A stretch of DNA of 64,000 nucleotides, from assembly GCF_001494595.1 (NCBI RefSeq), contig NZ_LN929908.1, forward strand, positions 2,827,716 through 2,891,715, in the 5' to 3' direction. The notes under the pieces were generated by a model that ran no database searches, was not told the DNA's origin, and worked only from the letters and a program-made list of their open reading frames with translations. Source of the stretch: Mycobacterium sp. M26 (lineage in GTDB: Bacteria; Actinomycetota; Actinomycetes; Mycobacteriales; Mycobacteriaceae). Positions 24,301 to 30,258 of the stretch are shown here, piece after piece. Made by a program: the position numbers and the translations under genes. The first letter of the stretch is position 1. Every line of letters begins with the position of its first letter.

Positions 24301-24721
24301 CCGGATTGGCTCTCGTCAGCGGGTAGATCTCGTCGTTCGAGGAGAGCAGATCCGTGAGCTCCGTGGCACCCGGAAGTCCCAGTGCGGCAACGGCATGGGG
24401 CTCGATGTCCTGGACCCGGCTGACGGTCACATCGGCTGATAGTCCGATCGGCAGGGTACGGACAGCGGTCGCATCGGCACGTGGCGCGCCCGCGATCACC
24501 CTTGGAGTCGGATCGACCGGCTTCACGGGTAGCAACGTGGCGGCCAGGCACGCCAGCGGGGCGAACGCGACGAGCAGCACGGCGCCGAGGGCGGCAAGCG
24601 CTATCGCCCCGCGTCGGCTTGAGGCGACGGCCGGCGGCGTCGGCCCGGTCGGGGGTGTCTGCCCAGGCGGGGGCACCACAGCGCAAGTAAATCGCAAGTC
24701 AAGGATGTTTGCGATCGACAT
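21371..24721 (-). CDS. large TPR membrane protein with C-terminal multi-span domain
   Basis: About 1116 residues. One N-terminal membrane helix (about 39-61) is followed by LLPVKPVD. Then comes a long exported or cytoplasmic region of tetratricopeptide-like repeats (clearest near VVHNNLALAYLGLGDIEHAQASIAKAV and LGWFNLAVVES), and finally six or so membrane spans from about residue 920. The C-terminal part contains VTGAIGTPWAPLPV and LLPIKPLDGANLGK, reminiscent of the LDG region of M50 site-2 proteases, but no HExxH was found. The start at 24721 is a choice; a GTG at 24679 (VVPPPG) is equally possible. The open frame continues through the tRNA-Val gene upstream, which cannot be coding. Function unknown. 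Confidence 0.7.
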   Translation of the reverse strand: MSIANILDLRFTCAVVPPPGQTPPTGPTPPAVASSRRGAIALAALGAVLLVAFAPLACLAATLLPVKPVDPTPRVIAGAPRADATAVRTLPIGLSADVTVSRVQDIEPHAVAALGLPGATELTDLLSSNDEIYPLTRANPESSLDFAYPYHYAPFDAILTNAPPDQLRSNATQLAAALIKLAGEPNAESTAANAARAAYAVLDRTRSTGGCETALNLLLLVASDPSTSARILADELGSAEAACPDDPTPAWIVGQTQLRGQIADSDPRPSQTDSRTRGALAASRRTFEQLAQRFPDDAWVRSGLGDAYLRTGLRLLYSEPFTARDYLRQALRQYNRVAELGDPLSADLGRARAFIGLGEPERAVELADSAVQSRRPGVAMEVLLSAQQADHDMPAAEDAARRLERAGVSAYPPAAQFLPVLESWDRGLPFDASVPLSAGADTLAPLQVLLVPRGGAGGAVQDLSFIPQYRDDGPVTATLTLCPALAWRRDAIAAGRAAEVLRRWPQVFPASRPNLAAGGGCPGNDAPVFAVAQVAAGQPVTSNVSMNITTDQAFDSWQNLLRWAGDLGAARQAIARWEIEVGEKSSLPLLRLGEVEFLDGHYNEAAASFGDAARLARLADWNDDLSVSRAQLGRAAALVKADRNDEAVPLLVELQQNGTRGYAYQMSRGNRDTAGEFAALVYHASVQLADHQSATGNLNGAVDNYRAALSVASELLDKGIRPEVVHNNLALAYLGLGDIEHAQASIAKAVDSDPKNPVFLMSAGFVAERAGDTGRAIGDNRAALMSDPGAFAAANDLGVQLARSHDNGAAAAALQQAVGAKPDYALGWFNLAVVESRRGPLHLLTSQGAFARAFRLDPSLKDRRRELLIDDSVYRTALDLSKPLPPQWSLAQSQKTAPVASVGLLAAALIALGLVRSSGGGGGDLARQWLEPLSERLNKIRGPHWLRRAAVAMIVTVLAFLMTYFRHTSGPTEIVAYAVGVAVIAGLALHARKVVADRRDVVVTQGAWPPGLALGLVTGAIGTPWAPLPVANTDAESNHVHLAAPAALAALSVVLFVEAAWLGVPLTLALAIAAIIMAGSTLLPIKPLDGANLGKTGIVASAGVILGGIFIALGLA

Positions 24722-24774
24722 CGACCGAATGGGGTCGGTGACGAGATGCAAGCCTGAGCGGCGAACTCCTGAAG

Positions 24775-24846
24775 TGGTCCCGGCTGGGATCGAACCAGCG
24801 ACCTTCCGCGTGTGAGGCGGACGCTCTCCCGCTGAGCTACGAGACC
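24775..24846 (-). tRNA. tRNA-Val (CAC)
   Basis: A 72-base cloverleaf on the minus strand: acceptor GGTCTCG paired with CGGGACC, D-arm GCTC/GAGC, anticodon stem TCCGC/GCGGA with loop CTCACAC (anticodon CAC, reads GUG), T-arm GCTGG-TTCGATC-CCAGC, discriminator A. CCA is not encoded. The TPR-protein gene follows 53 bases downstream on the same strand. Confidence 0.95.
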
Positions 24847-24950
24847 AAGTGGCAGACCGCCCTGAGGCGGCGGTGACGCCGAGGAGGAACACTAGCACGA
24901 CCCGGGGATCGGCTCGGAATGCGCTCGTCACCGGACGTGACCATAGGGAT

Positions 24951-24980
24951 TTGTGTGGCTTCGGTTGCGTCGACTATTGT
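24951..24980 (+). promoter_or_regulatory. candidate SigA-type promoter of the tRNA-Gly/Cys/Val cluster
   Basis: TTGTGT, an 18-base gap, then TATTGT, ending 37 bases before the first tRNA. Both hexamers are fair matches to the mycobacterial housekeeping consensus, and the position suits a stable-RNA operon. It was judged by eye only. Confidence 0.4.
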
Positions 24981-25017
24981 CGTGCATCGCACCGAGTGAC
25001 GATCTCATTCGGAGCAC

Positions 25018-25090
25018 GCGGATGTAGCGCAGTTGGTAGCGCATCACCTTGCCAAGGTGAGGGTCGCGGGTTCGAATCCCGTCATCCGCT
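25018..25090 (+). tRNA. tRNA-Gly (GCC)
   Basis: A 73-base cloverleaf: acceptor GCGGATG/CATCCGC, D-arm GCGC-AGTTGGTA-GCGC, anticodon stem TCACC/GGTGA with loop TTGCCAA (anticodon GCC), T-arm GCGGG-TTCGAAT-CCCGT, discriminator T. CCA is not encoded. First of three tRNAs on this strand. Confidence 0.96.
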
Positions 25091-25118
25091 CGAAGGTGCA
25101 ACTGGCATCAGACCCAAC

Positions 25119-25189
25119 GGTGGAGTGGCCGAGTGGTGAGGCAACGGCCTGCAAAGCCGTGCACACGGGTTCGATTCCCGTCTCCACCT
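25119..25189 (+). tRNA. tRNA-Cys (GCA)
   Basis: A 71-base cloverleaf: acceptor GGTGGAG/CTCCACC, anticodon stem ACGGC/GCCGT with loop CTGCAAA (anticodon GCA), T-arm ACGGG-TTCGATT-CCCGT, discriminator T. It lies 28 bases after tRNA-Gly and 23 bases before tRNA-Val, probably in the same transcript. Confidence 0.95.
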
Positions 25190-25212
25190 CCAAAGGATCT
25201 AACGATCTACCC

Positions 25213-25287
25213 GCGCGATTAGCTCAGCGGGAGAGCGCTTCCCTGACACGGAAGAGGTCACTGGTTCAATCCCAGTATCGCGCACCA
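25213..25287 (+). tRNA. tRNA-Val (GAC), CCA encoded
   Basis: A cloverleaf with acceptor GCGCGAT/ATCGCGC, D-arm GCTC/GAGC, anticodon stem CTTCC/GGAAG and loop CTGACAC (anticodon GAC, reads GUC and GUU), T-arm ACTGG-TTCAATC-CCAGT, discriminator A at 25284 and a genomic CCA at 25285-25287. A strong hairpin follows 13 bases later. It complements tRNA-Val(CAC) nearby on the other strand. Confidence 0.95.
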
Positions 25288-25300
25288 GAGCGACCCGACG

Positions 25301-25320
25301 AGCCCGGCTTCGGCCGGGCT
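25301..25320 (+). terminator. terminator-like hairpin after the tRNA cluster
   Basis: AGCCCGGC-TTCG-GCCGGGCT: a perfect 8-bp stem with a stable TTCG tetraloop, directly after tRNA-Val(GAC), followed by TGTGTCGTCTT. The U-rich tail is weak, as is common in mycobacteria. Confidence 0.75.
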
Positions 25321-25455
25321 TGTGTCGTCTTGGGTCACCGAGCGGCGTTGCACGCGAGCACGACGCCGACCCCGAACTCCACGTCAACTCCGGCGGCCGA
25401 TCGTAGACTCGACTTTGCCGGTGATCCTCGTGCCGGCCGGGGATGGGGGTCCACC

Positions 25456-26133
25456 GTGGCAGTGCAGGCCCGGGCTGAGGCAACGCGCCAGAAGATCGTC
25501 GAGTCTGCTGTAGACCTGTTCGACAGCGTCGGCTACGGCGATACCGGCCTGGCCGACATCATGTCCCACGCCGAGATCACCAAGGGCGCTTTCTACTACC
25601 ACTTCAGCAGCAAGGATGCGGTGGCCAGCGCCATCATCGAGCAGTCCGAGGACGACTTCCGCGAGTCGATGATCCGGATCATTAGTGCCACCGACTCCCC
25701 CGCACTCGACAATCTGATGCGCGCCACCTTCGCGGTGGCCCACATGCACACCCGAGACCCCCTCACCCGCGTCGCCAACCAGCTGCGGCAGTCGCTGTCC
25801 CAGGTCACCGAAACCGGCGCCGAGGTCTACACGCGCCGCCAGTCCGAGATCTTCGGGGTGATGACCGACGCCATCCGCCGCGGCATGGAGGCCGGCGACC
25901 TCACCGAGGATGTCGATGCCGACGCAGTGGCCCGAACCCTGTGGGCGGCGTCGCTGGGCAACCGCATCCTGTCCGATGCCCTCGGTGACGACATCTTCGC
26001 CCACCTGTCGCACATCTGGCAGGTGCTGGTGCGCGCGATCGTGCCTACGACATCGGTGCGGTATTTCCACGAGCTCGCCAGCCGCATGGGGCAGCAGTAC
26101 GCAGATCACGGGATCGACCGATCAACCCGGTGA
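25456..26133 (+). CDS. TetR-family regulator (ArpA/gamma-butyrolactone-receptor-like), copy 1
   Basis: A 225-residue protein starting with GTG (VAVQARAEATRQ). A GGGGG tract lies just upstream, and no earlier start clears the tRNA/terminator region. HTH: RQKIVESAVDLFDSVGYGDTGL, then SHAEITKGAFYYHFSSKDAVASAIIEQSE. This HTH and the following VANQLRQSLSQVTETG resemble the autoregulator-receptor (ArpA/ScbR) branch of TetR. The next gene encodes a close paralogue in the same layout. Ligand and targets unknown. Confidence 0.85.
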   Translation: MAVQARAEATRQKIVESAVDLFDSVGYGDTGLADIMSHAEITKGAFYYHFSSKDAVASAIIEQSEDDFRESMIRIISATDSPALDNLMRATFAVAHMHTRDPLTRVANQLRQSLSQVTETGAEVYTRRQSEIFGVMTDAIRRGMEAGDLTEDVDADAVARTLWAASLGNRILSDALGDDIFAHLSHIWQVLVRAIVPTTSVRYFHELASRMGQQYADHGIDRSTR

Positions 26134-26180
26134 GCTGATTTAGGCTGGGGCTGGATCCCGGTACTTGAGGGGGTGAATGG

Positions 26181-26819
26181 GTGGCGCAGGCCAGAGCCGA
26201 GGTGACGCGTCAGTCCGTCGTCGATGCGGCCATCAGCCTGTTCAGCAAAAAGGGTTACGGCGAAACAACTTTGGCCGAAGTGCAACAGCTCGCCGGGGTG
26301 ACCAAAGGCGCGTTCTACTACCACTTCGACTCCAAGGATGCGCTGGCCGCCGCCGTGATCGCGGAGTTCCACGACAAGATCCGCACCGCGTTCCGACAGG
26401 CCATCGACCCACCCGCGCAACCGACGATGGAGAACATCATCCGCGGCACCTTCGCTGTCGCCGAGTTGATGCAGAACGACGAGTCGGTTCAGGTGGGCAA
26501 CGAGCTGTCCCAAGCCCTCGGCCAGGTCAGCGATGCCGGCCGAAAGATTTTCGCCCAGACCACGGTGGCGTTCGTCGGCGAGGTCGCGAAGGCCTTCGCC
26601 GGCAGTGATCTGCGCTCTGACGTCGACCCTGCCGACGTGGGCGAGTGCATCTGGGTGGGTGTGATCGGCTGCCAGTTCCTGGCCGCGGCCCTCGGCGATG
26701 ACCTCGTGGACCGACTCGCCCGAGCCTGGCGCGTTCTGCTGCGGGCGATCGTTCCTGCCGAGTCGCTGCCCTACTTCGACGAGGTGCTGCGCCGCGCTGC
26801 CGCCGAGCGCGACTGCTAG
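26181..26819 (+). CDS. TetR-family regulator, tandem paralogue (copy 2)
   Basis: A 212-residue protein with a GTG start (VAQARAEVTRQ) behind a GAGGGGG ribosome site. It aligns with the preceding gene along its whole length: the same QARAE.TRQ opening, ITKGAFYYHF versus VTKGAFYYHF, RATFAVA versus RGTFAVA, and a shared LLRAIVP/LVRAIVP C-terminal block. This points to an old tandem duplication. It is separated from copy 1 by 47 bases. Possible heterodimer or divided repressor function is inference only. Confidence 0.85.
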   Translation: MAQARAEVTRQSVVDAAISLFSKKGYGETTLAEVQQLAGVTKGAFYYHFDSKDALAAAVIAEFHDKIRTAFRQAIDPPAQPTMENIIRGTFAVAELMQNDESVQVGNELSQALGQVSDAGRKIFAQTTVAFVGEVAKAFAGSDLRSDVDPADVGECIWVGVIGCQFLAAALGDDLVDRLARAWRVLLRAIVPAESLPYFDEVLRRAAAERDC

Positions 26820-26974
26820 CACGCCAAGTCTTACCTTGTCGTCAATTTTGTCGGCCGAAGCGGCCCCGAGTGGGACGGTAGTGGCGTAAATTTTCGCGAG
26901 GTTGAGAGAACAGCCGATCTGCCGGTTCTGCGCCGACGCGCCGCGAGGAACGCGACCGCGAACCGCCACATGCA

Positions 26975-27037
26975 GGTCTCCAGGGGCGGGACATCGTAGC
27001 CATCCCCTTGCGCTATGCGCGCCCGCCTCTGGAGACC
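26975..27037. repeat. 16-bp inverted repeat upstream of third TetR gene
   Basis: The left arm GGTCTCCAGGGGCGGG (26975-26990) and the right arm CCCGCCTCTGGAGACC (27022-27037) pair at 15 of 16 positions around a 31-base spacer. It ends 38 bases before the TetR start. It could be a structured leader RNA or paired operators. Confidence 0.6.
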
Positions 27038-27075
27038 ATCTGGACGGCTGCCGGTTCGCCGGCCGGGGGGACGAG

Positions 27076-27819
27076 ATGGACGGGGTACCGGGCGCGGCGC
27101 TGACCCAGCGCGTCATCACGGCGGCGAACGAGGAACTCGCTCTACGCGGCATCGACAACTTCACCATTGAGGGTGTGGCCGCGCGGGCAGGTGTCGACGC
27201 CGACTCGATCAAGCAGGTCTGGGGTGATCGACGGATACTGCTGATGGACGCGCCTCTGCGCGGCGCGGAGAAGACCGTGCCGATCCCCGATACCGGTTCG
27301 CTGCGCTCCGATATCGCGATCTACGCCCACTTGGTGACGGCAGCATCACGCAATCCGCGGGCGCGGGCGGTGTTCTTCTCCCTGATTCCACCGAGCAGGG
27401 ATTGGGACCCCACCGAGGTCAGATCGGATTACTGGGACATCCGCTTCCAGGAGCTGGCCACCATCCTGCACCGGGCCGCCGCACGCGGGGAACTGCGCAG
27501 TGACGTGGACCCGCTGGAAGCGGTGCGGTTGTTGAGCACTGCCCTGCACCACGACGTCTTCTTCGCCGACAGCCCCATCCGCCCGGAATACGTCGAGCAA
27601 GTTCTCGACATCTTCATCAGAGGGATTGTTCGAGAAGACGGAAATCACAAGGCATTTCATACCTTCGGTCTTTTGCCCCGGATTGCCGCCACCGCGCGCT
27701 CGAAGCGGTTTATCGTCGAATCGTGGACATGGCCGAAAAGGCTGAACAGATTCGCATTCACGAGGCGCTGGAGGATGCCGAACGTGATCGCGGATGGACC
27801 CGCACGCGCGAGGCGTTAG
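27076..27819 (+). CDS. TetR-like regulator with unusual C-terminal extension
   Basis: A 247-residue protein beginning MDGVPGAALTQRVITAANEELALRGIDNFTIEGVAARAGVD, a TetR HTH with a degenerate recognition helix region (DSIKQVWGDRRILL). The helical effector domain ends near residue 185 (YVEQVLDIFIRGIVRED), where TetR proteins normally stop. A further 60 basic residues follow and overlap the next gene by 97 bases in another frame, so the natural stop may have been lost by an indel. A GGGGGGA ribosome site precedes the ATG. Third TetR gene in a row, but more divergent. Confidence 0.65.
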   Translation: MDGVPGAALTQRVITAANEELALRGIDNFTIEGVAARAGVDADSIKQVWGDRRILLMDAPLRGAEKTVPIPDTGSLRSDIAIYAHLVTAASRNPRARAVFFSLIPPSRDWDPTEVRSDYWDIRFQELATILHRAAARGELRSDVDPLEAVRLLSTALHHDVFFADSPIRPEYVEQVLDIFIRGIVREDGNHKAFHTFGLLPRIAATARSKRFIVESWTWPKRLNRFAFTRRWRMPNVIADGPARARR

Positions 27820-28178
27820 ACGAGCTGGCACCGGAGGTGGTCGCCGAGTGCGCGCGGCGACACGTCAAGAAGACCCGTCTGGGCCGGCTGAGAGCAGCCA
27901 GCGGTTGGGTTTTCACCCTGTGCGCCGACCACCGTCCCGGCGAACCCCACATCTGCATGCATGTGGCGTTCCACCCCAACGCCACATGGACGCTCCTGGG
28001 ATGCCATGACGGAGTGTGCATTACGCCTGTCGATACGAACGGACCGTTTCATCCGGGGCTACGACAGGGCTTCGTCTACGACAAGTACCGCCACGAGGCC
28101 GACGTTGTCGTGAGCTTCACCCGGGACGAACTGCGCCAGCGCATCCTGGGCCAGCTTCCGCCGGGGGGCAGTGCTTAG
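27723..28178 (+). CDS. conserved-looking hypothetical protein (151 aa)
   Basis: No family recognised. The N-terminal 40 residues are helical and charged (AEKAEQIRIHEALEDAERDRG). The rest looks like a compact beta domain rich in Cys and His (FTLCADHRPGEPHICMHVAFHP, LLGCHDGVC) followed by FHPGLRQGFVYDKYRHEADVVVSFTRDELRQ. The GTG at 27723 or the ATG two codons on may be the start; either lies inside the preceding TetR frame. The stop overlaps the convergent small membrane gene by 4 bases. No function assigned. Confidence 0.55.
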   Translation: MDMAEKAEQIRIHEALEDAERDRGWTRTREALDELAPEVVAECARRHVKKTRLGRLRAASGWVFTLCADHRPGEPHICMHVAFHPNATWTLLGCHDGVCITPVDTNGPFHPGLRQGFVYDKYRHEADVVVSFTRDELRQRILGQLPPGGSA

Positions 28179-28480
28179 GTTCCGGCCGAAAACCCTTGCG
28201 GGGCGAACGACGCCACGGCGGTGACCGCCAGGGCTGTCAGGATCACGCTGGTGAGGATGACTGCCAGGATCATCTGAGTGCTGAGGTGAAAGCTGGGTTC
28301 CGGCGCATCCTCGACCTCGTCGCTGGCCTCAGTCTCGTCGGCGACCTCGGCGACGGCGGTGTCGGCAGGTGCCTCGGCAACCGTAACGGTGGGGAGCTCC
28401 GGGATCACGAACAGCGTGTGAATGGTCTGCGCGGACGGCGCATCGACGGGAGCGTCGACTTCAGCTGTCAAAAGGTTCAT
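28175..28480 (-). CDS. small tail-anchored acidic membrane protein (101 aa)
   Basis: A 101-residue protein with a Pro/Ala/Glu-rich acidic N-terminal 65 residues (AEAPADTAVAEVADETEASDEVEDAPEP) and a single C-terminal membrane helix (about 69-92, TQMILAVILTSVILTALAVTAV) with a short tail, giving a tail-anchored layout. No family recognised. The ATG opens onto a 288-base A+T-rich gap that contains an inverted repeat 59 bases upstream, perhaps its promoter/operator. Confidence 0.55.
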   Translation of the reverse strand: MNLLTAEVDAPVDAPSAQTIHTLFVIPELPTVTVAEAPADTAVAEVADETEASDEVEDAPEPSFHLSTQMILAVILTSVILTALAVTAVASFAPQGFSAGT

Positions 28481-28538
28481 GTCGGTGCCTTGCTGAGGGG
28501 GAGCAGTTAGGGCCCCTTCATTAGCGCACTTATGACAG

Positions 28539-28566
28539 CAAATTTCTAGAGGTTTGCGGAAATTTG
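28539..28566. repeat. 8-bp A+T-rich inverted repeat, candidate operator
   Basis: CAAATTTC, 12 bases, GAAATTTG: a perfect inverted repeat in unusually A+T-rich sequence between the small membrane gene and the EF-Tu-like gene. The spacing places the arms two helical turns apart, as for a DNA-binding dimer site. The rest of this gap (28567-28768) shows nothing recognisable. Confidence 0.45.
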
Positions 28567-28768
28567 TTACCTAAACCACACCATCAGCGGATGGCAAGCT
28601 GAGAGGCTATCAGTCGTTGAGGGATATTTCCGCAGCTAGATCAAGATCATTCCCTGAGAAGTGACAGATTCTGCCAATTGGAATCCGCAGCCAGAGTGGG
28701 CATCCATCGAGGTTCGATCGACTGATTTTCCCGCTCGTGCAGTTTCAGCAAATCCTTAGTGGAGCTTC

Positions 28769-29041
28769 TTAAAAATCGACTCGGAAGCCACCCGCGGTGA
28801 GGACGTCACCGGGCCCGAGCTGGCTCTTGTCCAGATCGCGAAACAACACCCCGACGTTGTCGCCCGGTCCCGCTTCGTCGACCGTCTTGCGGAATTGCTC
28901 GATGCCGTCGACGCGCACCTGCTGGCCGCCGTTGATCTGCACCTCATCGCCGACACGCAGTGAGCCGGACTCGACCCGACCGGTCGCGACCAGACCGCGA
29001 TTGCGAATGAAGAACACGTCCTGCACAGTCAGGCGAAACAT
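28769..29041 (-). CDS. stand-alone EF-Tu domain II-like beta-barrel (90 aa)
   Basis: A 90-residue protein resembling only domain II of translational GTPases: FRLTVQDVFFIRNRGLVATGRVESGSLRVGDEVQI, then VRVDGIEQFRKTVDEAGPGDNVGVLFRDLDKSQLGPGDVL. In EF-Tu these segments form the barrel that contacts the tRNA acceptor end. No G-domain (GxxxxGKT, NKxD) or domain III is present in any frame nearby, and the frame is bounded by its own ATG and stop, so it is an orphan domain protein rather than a visible EF-Tu fragment. It follows a secreted-protein gene by 34 bases. Function unknown. Confidence 0.75.
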   Translation of the reverse strand: MFRLTVQDVFFIRNRGLVATGRVESGSLRVGDEVQINGGQQVRVDGIEQFRKTVDEAGPGDNVGVLFRDLDKSQLGPGDVLTAGGFRVDF

Positions 29042-29075
29042 GTCGCATGAGGCTACTCGCCAGGGCGGTCGGCGC

Positions 29076-29588
29076 CTACCAATCGAAGCCGAATCCAGAA
29101 TCCTTGGCCCACAGGCAATCACCGGCCAGGCTCACCGTGAAGAGCTTCGGTAGCAGCTCGACCGGGAGCGGGACACCCGGCTCGCCCTGCGCGCGCTGTG
29201 GTGGGGCGAGCACCCCGGCGCTGACCACCGTGACCTGCTCGGCGCTGCAGACGGTGTCGGGCTCCAGCGGAGTGGCCGTCCACTGCCCGGAGCGCAGGTT
29301 CGGGTTGCGGAACCCCTGACCGTGCAGGGTGATCGCCGGCCCGTAGCTCAGCCACGCATCGTGGGGGTCGAACGGCGTCACGACCGGACTCCAGCGGTTG
29401 GCGCCGTCGGGGCCGGCCTGGCACACCAGGTAGTCGCTGCCGCCGGGAAGCTGGGTCATGACGTCAGCCTGTTCGGCGGGGCAGTCTGCCCCGGCCTGCG
29501 GCGTCGCCGTGTCTGCGGACGCGACGCCCGAGGCGAGCAGCAGCGCCGCTACGGCCACAGGGACGGCAGCTCGCTTGACCATCTTCAC
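29076..29588 (-). CDS. secreted protein with four cysteines (170 aa)
   Basis: A 170-residue exported protein. The signal peptide MKMVKRAAVPVAVAALLLASGVASA probably ends at the ASA-DT site near residue 26. The mature domain has four cysteines (in ADCPAEQ, YLVCQAG, DTVCSAE and GDCLWAK), consistent with two disulfides, plus conserved-looking aromatic segments (DAWLSYGPAITLHGQGFRNPNLRSGQW). No named family recognised by eye. It may be co-transcribed with the EF-Tu domain II-like gene downstream. Confidence 0.75.
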   Translation of the reverse strand: MKMVKRAAVPVAVAALLLASGVASADTATPQAGADCPAEQADVMTQLPGGSDYLVCQAGPDGANRWSPVVTPFDPHDAWLSYGPAITLHGQGFRNPNLRSGQWTATPLEPDTVCSAEQVTVVSAGVLAPPQRAQGEPGVPLPVELLPKLFTVSLAGDCLWAKDSGFGFDW

Positions 29589-29697
29589 TCCCCCACCATC
29601 GCGCCAGCGTTCTGCAAGGTTACGTCCAGCTTTTCTGACGATGCCGTTAATACCGCGGCGCTACGATCCGCCTGACTGGGGATATGTGGGGGGCGTC

Positions 29698-30258
29698 ATG
29701 TCGTTCGTGAAGTTGCTGCTGTCGTTCGCGCCCTGGATCGCGTTTCTGATCATCGCCAGGGACACCCTGGCGCGGGTGGAGATCGGTCTGGTGGTGGCAC
29801 TGGTGCTCTCCGGCGTGATGGCGGTGCTCAAACTGCACCGCGGCATCATCATGTGGGTCGGCTTGGTCTTCTTCAGCCTCGCCACGGTCGCGGTGCTGGG
29901 TTTCCACGACATGTGGACTGTGCGTCACCTCGGCGTGCTGGCCAATGGGGCGCTGGCCCTCGGCGCCTGGGTGACCCTGGCGATCGGCAAACCGTTCACC
30001 CTCGAGTACGCCCGCGCCCACACCGACCCGGCCAAGTGGAACGACCCGTTGTTCATCCGGGTCAACGTGCTACTCACAACGGTGTGGGCCGCGGTGTTCA
30101 GCCTCAACACCGCGCTGGCCTGGGTGCAGATGAAACATCTGCTGCCCGAATGGGCCTGTCACACAGCCAGTTACGCGGCACTCATCGGTGCCGCCGCCTT
30201 CACCTCGTGGTATCCCACGCTGGTTCGCCGTCGAGCGCAGCGCGCAGCGCAATCCTAG
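29698..30258 (+). CDS. multi-span membrane protein (186 aa)
   Basis: A 186-residue integral membrane protein with five or six hydrophobic spans: LLLSFAPWIAFLII, IGLVVALVLSGVMAVL, IIMWVGLVFFSLATVAVL, VLANGALALGAWVTLAI, VNVLLTTVWAAVFSLNTALAW and ASYAALIGAAAFTSW. The central loop KPFTLEYARAHTDPAKWNDPLF is conserved-looking and reminiscent of septation-protein-A-like small membrane proteins, but that is not a firm match. The ATG follows a GGGGGGCGTC purine-rich stretch. The stop overlaps the convergent fadD15 stop by 4 bases. Confidence 0.7.
   Translation: MSFVKLLLSFAPWIAFLIIARDTLARVEIGLVVALVLSGVMAVLKLHRGIIMWVGLVFFSLATVAVLGFHDMWTVRHLGVLANGALALGAWVTLAIGKPFTLEYARAHTDPAKWNDPLFIRVNVLLTTVWAAVFSLNTALAWVQMKHLLPEWACHTASYAALIGAAAFTSWYPTLVRRRAQRAAQS

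Noticed and set aside
24722..24737. Short hairpin (CGACC/GGTCG) between tRNA-Val and the TPR gene as a terminator
   Set aside because: Five-base stem with no T-tract and directly adjoining the proposed start codon; not convincing.
24722..24931. Extension of the TPR protein upstream through the tRNA-Val gene
   Set aside because: The bases encode a complete cloverleaf tRNA on the same strand, and the extra residues match no family feature.
26850..26875. GGCCG-AAG-CGGCC hairpin after the second TetR gene as an intrinsic terminator
   Set aside because: The stem is only 5 bp and no T-rich run follows.
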